A stretch of 64,000 bases of DNA, from the NCBI GenBank assembly GCA_009910795.1, contig VMEE01000052.1, positions 124,001-188,000 of the forward strand, read 5' to 3'. This stretch comes from Dehalobacter sp. CP. Its GTDB lineage: Bacteria; Bacillota_B; Desulfitobacteriia; Desulfitobacteriales; Syntrophobotulaceae. The notes below the pieces were generated by a model. It was given only the letters and a program-made list of their open reading frames with translations. It did not search any database and was not told the DNA's origin. The translations under genes and the position numbers were made by a program. Positions 61,731-64,000 of this stretch are shown piece after piece (the first letter of the stretch is position 1; every line of letters starts with the position of its first letter).

Positions 61731-62441
61731 ATGAAATATCTGACAATCGATACAACGACAAAGATGACTGCGCTGGCCCTGGGTCAGGATGGCAGGCTGG
61801 TCGGAGAGGGATTTCTGAACACTGGAAAAACCCATTCTGAAAGACTGATCCCGATGCTGGATCAGCTGCTGAATGCTGCCGACTGGAAACCCGTGGATCT
61901 TGATTTTATCGGCGCAGTCCGGGGTCCGGGGTCGTTTACCGGCATCAGGATCGGAATCGCCACAGCCCAGGGACTTGCACAGGTCCTCAATATCCCTTTG
62001 GTCGGAATTACTTCGCTGGATACGCTAGCCTGGGCCGGAAAGGGCAGGCCGGAAGAAACCGTTGTGATCCTTGACGCCCGTAAAAATGAATGGTATTATG
62101 CCCGCTATATTTGGCGGGATGGCAGAGAGTGCCTGGACGGGCCGAAGGCTGTTACACCCGAGGCGCTCACAGCGAAGTTGAAGGAACTTCAAAAACCTTG
62201 TTTTTTTGTTGGGGATGCGGTTACCGGAGCCAGAGAATTTCTGGAGGAACAACTCGGCAGCCAGGCCGTTCTGCTGTCCGAATACCAGTACCTGCCCAGA
62301 GGAGCCTATGCAGCATGTGAGGTTTGGGAACAGTGGAAGACAAGATGCTCTGACGGGAATTTTCAGGCCCTGGAACCCATTTATATTCGTCTCTCAGAAG
62401 CTGAAACCAATTATCTTAAGAAACAAGGTACAATGCAGTAG
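61731..62441 (+). CDS. tsaB: tRNA threonylcarbamoyladenosine biosynthesis protein TsaB
   Basis: The 236-residue paralogue of TsaD (ASKHA fold) serves as its non-catalytic partner. Signatures are YLTIDTTTKMTALALGQDG, HSERLIPMLDQLL and GPGSFTGIRIGIATAQGLAQ. ATG 61731 has GTGAGG upstream. Fits the conserved order tsaE-tsaB-rimI-tsaD. Confidence 0.95.
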   Translation: MKYLTIDTTTKMTALALGQDGRLVGEGFLNTGKTHSERLIPMLDQLLNAADWKPVDLDFIGAVRGPGSFTGIRIGIATAQGLAQVLNIPLVGITSLDTLAWAGKGRPEETVVILDARKNEWYYARYIWRDGRECLDGPKAVTPEALTAKLKELQKPCFFVGDAVTGAREFLEEQLGSQAVLLSEYQYLPRGAYAACEVWEQWKTRCSDGNFQALEPIYIRLSEAETNYLKKQGTMQ

Positions 62442-62497
62442 TCATATTGGTATTCTCAACATACTATAAAAAGAATACTGATATTCAGGTGATAAAA

Positions 62498-62983
62498 ATG
62501 TTAAAAAGAGGTCAGGCCGAACAGAATAGGGAACCTGAGGCGGAGGCTATCGTTCGTCCTATGCAGCTTGAGGATATCCCATCCATTGTGGCGATTGAGG
62601 AAGTATCGTTTGCCACGCCATGGACAACGGAGTCCTTTACATCAGAACTGAAAAATAATGTTTTAGCCAATTATTTTTGCCTAGAGCTGGATCACAAGGT
62701 TATTGGCTATATAGGGCTTTGGATCGTCATGGGAGAGGGCCATATTACAAATGTTGCAATCTGGCCGGGATGCCGTGGTAAGGGCTGGGGTGAATACCTG
62801 ATGAAAAACGTGATTTATCAGATGATTGCCAAAGGCGTGCTGCGGTTTACACTGGAAGTCCGGGTATCCAATCAGGCGGCGCGGAATCTGTATGAGAAAT
62901 TAGGTTTTAAGGCCGCCGGAGTACGCAAAGGGTACTATTCCGACAACCAGGAGGATGCGCTGATTATGTGGGCCAGTCTCTAG
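62498..62983 (+). CDS. rimI: Ribosomal protein S18-alanine N-acetyltransferase
   Basis: This GNAT acetyltransferase (161 residues from ATG 62498, CAGGTG upstream) has VRPMQLEDIPSIVAIEEVSFATPWTTESF, ITNVAIWPGCRGKGWGEYLMKNVI (acetyl-CoA loop; here GCRGKGWG) and LEVRVSNQAARNLYEKLGFKAAGVRKGYYSDNQEDALIMW. The last block is typical of RimI. It is often found between tsaB and tsaD, as here. Target specificity is inferred from family. Confidence 0.92.
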   Translation: MLKRGQAEQNREPEAEAIVRPMQLEDIPSIVAIEEVSFATPWTTESFTSELKNNVLANYFCLELDHKVIGYIGLWIVMGEGHITNVAIWPGCRGKGWGEYLMKNVIYQMIAKGVLRFTLEVRVSNQAARNLYEKLGFKAAGVRKGYYSDNQEDALIMWASL

Positions 62984-63015
62984 TAGAACTTAACTGGTCT
63001 CGTTGGAGGAGTATT

Positions 63016-64000
63016 GTGGACAATAACAATAATGTAATAATTTTAGGTATTGAAACGAGTTGTGATGAGACGTCGGCGGCAGTCCTAGCCAACGGCACGG
63101 ATTTAAAAAGCCACATCATCTCATCTCAGATTGGTACCCATCAAAAGTATGGCGGCGTTGTCCCGGAAATAGCATCACGGGAACACTGTCTGCATATCAG
63201 TCAGGTAGTTGCAGAGGCCCTCGGACAAGCAGGTATGGGATTCAAAGATCTTTCTGCGGTTGCAGTGACGTACGGCCCGGGGCTGGTAGGGTCTCTCCTG
63301 GTGGGAGTATCTGCTGCCAAAGCCATGGCCTATGCAGCAGACATTCCTTTAATCGGCGTCAACCATCTGGAGGGGCATGTTTATGCCAATTTCTTGGAGC
63401 ATCCGGACTTACGTTTCCCGCTGCTGGCGCTTTTGGCATCCGGCGGACATACCAATCTGATTATTTTTAGGGGGCATCTAGACTATGAAGTGATCGGCAG
63501 AACCAGGGATGATGCTGCCGGGGAAGCCTTTGACAAAGTAGCCCGGGCGCTCGGATTTGGATATCCGGGCGGTCCGAATATCCAGAAAGCTGCTTTCGAA
63601 GGAAACGCAGCAGCTTTTGATTTTCCCAGAGCGATGCTGGAGACCGGGAGCTTTGATTTTAGTTTCAGCGGGTTAAAGTCCTCGGTTCTTAATACCTTAA
63701 ACAGGGCCCGGATGAAGGGCGAAGTTTTGAATACTGCCGACCTGGCAGCTTCTTTCCAGGCTGCCGTTGTGGAGGTGCTTGTGCAGAAAACCCTCCGGGC
63801 CTTGGAAAAATATCCGGTTAAGACCTTGGCCCTGGCCGGCGGGGTTGCAGCAAACAGCAATTTGCGGCAAGCGCTGCAGCAGGAACTGGATCACCGCGGG
63901 ATCTCTTTTATTTATCCTTCGCCGGTATACTGTACCGACAATGGTGCGATGATTGCACTGGCCGGTTATTATCGCTTTATGAATGATGATTATGCTTCAT
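63016..64000 (+). CDS. tsaD: tRNA N6-adenosine threonylcarbamoyltransferase TsaD (3' truncated)
   Basis: GTG 63016 has GGAGGAG upstream. The frame is open to the window end (328 codons, of about 335-345). It has IIGIETSCDETSAAVL-like ILGIETSCDETSAAVL, VPEIASREH, the iron-binding HLEGHVYAN, LASGGHTNLI, DDAAGEAFDKVARALG, and LAGGVAANSNLRQAL. TsaD transfers the threonylcarbamoyl group to A37 of ANN-decoding tRNAs. Only the last few residues are missing. Confidence 0.95.
   Translation, partial: MDNNNNVIILGIETSCDETSAAVLANGTDLKSHIISSQIGTHQKYGGVVPEIASREHCLHISQVVAEALGQAGMGFKDLSAVAVTYGPGLVGSLLVGVSAAKAMAYAADIPLIGVNHLEGHVYANFLEHPDLRFPLLALLASGGHTNLIIFRGHLDYEVIGRTRDDAAGEAFDKVARALGFGYPGGPNIQKAAFEGNAAAFDFPRAMLETGSFDFSFSGLKSSVLNTLNRARMKGEVLNTADLAASFQAAVVEVLVQKTLRALEKYPVKTLALAGGVAANSNLRQALQQELDHRGISFIYPSPVYCTDNGAMIALAGYYRFMNDDYAS

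Overview
The window looks like a chromosomal segment of an anaerobic, hydrogen-metabolising, endospore-forming Firmicute of the Peptococcaceae/Desulfitobacteriaceae type (Desulfitobacterium, Dehalobacter and Desulfosporosinus are the natural comparisons). This rests on gene content and not on a database search: a TAT-exported [NiFe] uptake hydrogenase, a soluble NADH-linked [FeFe] hydrogenase behind a Rex repressor, a spore photoproduct lyase, glutamine synthetase III, MurT/GatD, many GTG and TTG starts with strong Shine-Dalgarno sequences, and many radical SAM enzymes. No rRNA, tRNA, IS element, prophage or CRISPR array was seen.

Layout. 1-8.6 kb: the end of a saccharopine-dehydrogenase-like gene, a lipid II flippase (amj), a frameshifted CoA-binding protein, an HD-GYP phosphodiesterase under a c-di-GMP-I riboswitch, and small accessory genes (DUF1801, DUF3795, a Cys-cluster/pentapeptide fusion, a deoxyinosine glycosylase, SGNH and GH113-like hydrolases). 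8.6-13.3 kb (minus): hupSLC [NiFe] hydrogenase with splB directly behind it. 13.6-20.6 kb: a UPF0316 membrane protein, glnN, two AmmeMemoRadiSam genes and amtB. 20.9-28.6 kb: a YhcC-type radical SAM protein, glutamate 2,3-aminomutase, a BusR-like GntR/RCK_C regulator, a LytS-like kinase, acpS, nnr and alr. 28.8-36.5 kb: gdhA divergent from gltBD. 36.7-42.7 kb: a KaiC-like/PPDK fusion, an ArsR/NifX-like pair, an HD hydrolase and rpoN. 43.0-47.5 kb (minus): rex-hydC-hydB-hydA. 47.8-53.6 kb: a seven-gene molybdenum cofactor operon with a sigma-54 promoter and a structured, terminator-ending leader. 53.7-64 kb: gamma carbonic anhydrase, murT-gatD, mazEF, tex, an amidohydrolase, tsaE-tsaB-rimI-tsaD (tsaD runs off the end).

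How it fits together. Nitrogen assimilation is well represented: amtB imports ammonium, GlnN and GltBD form the GS-GOGAT route, GdhA is the alternative, and the aminomutase may convert glutamate to the osmolyte beta-glutamate next to a probable osmotic-stress regulator. The glnN and amtB leaders both contain hairpins with ANTAR-type hexaloops beside terminator hairpins, and both genes lie near the palindrome TGTATACA. Redox is served by two hydrogenases, one facing the quinone pool and one facing NADH under Rex. The window encodes sigma-54 and shows two good -24/-12 promoters, one before rpoN itself and one before the Moco operon, whose leader also carries a probable Moco riboswitch. Start codons were reassigned wherever a Shine-Dalgarno sequence clearly favoured an internal start.
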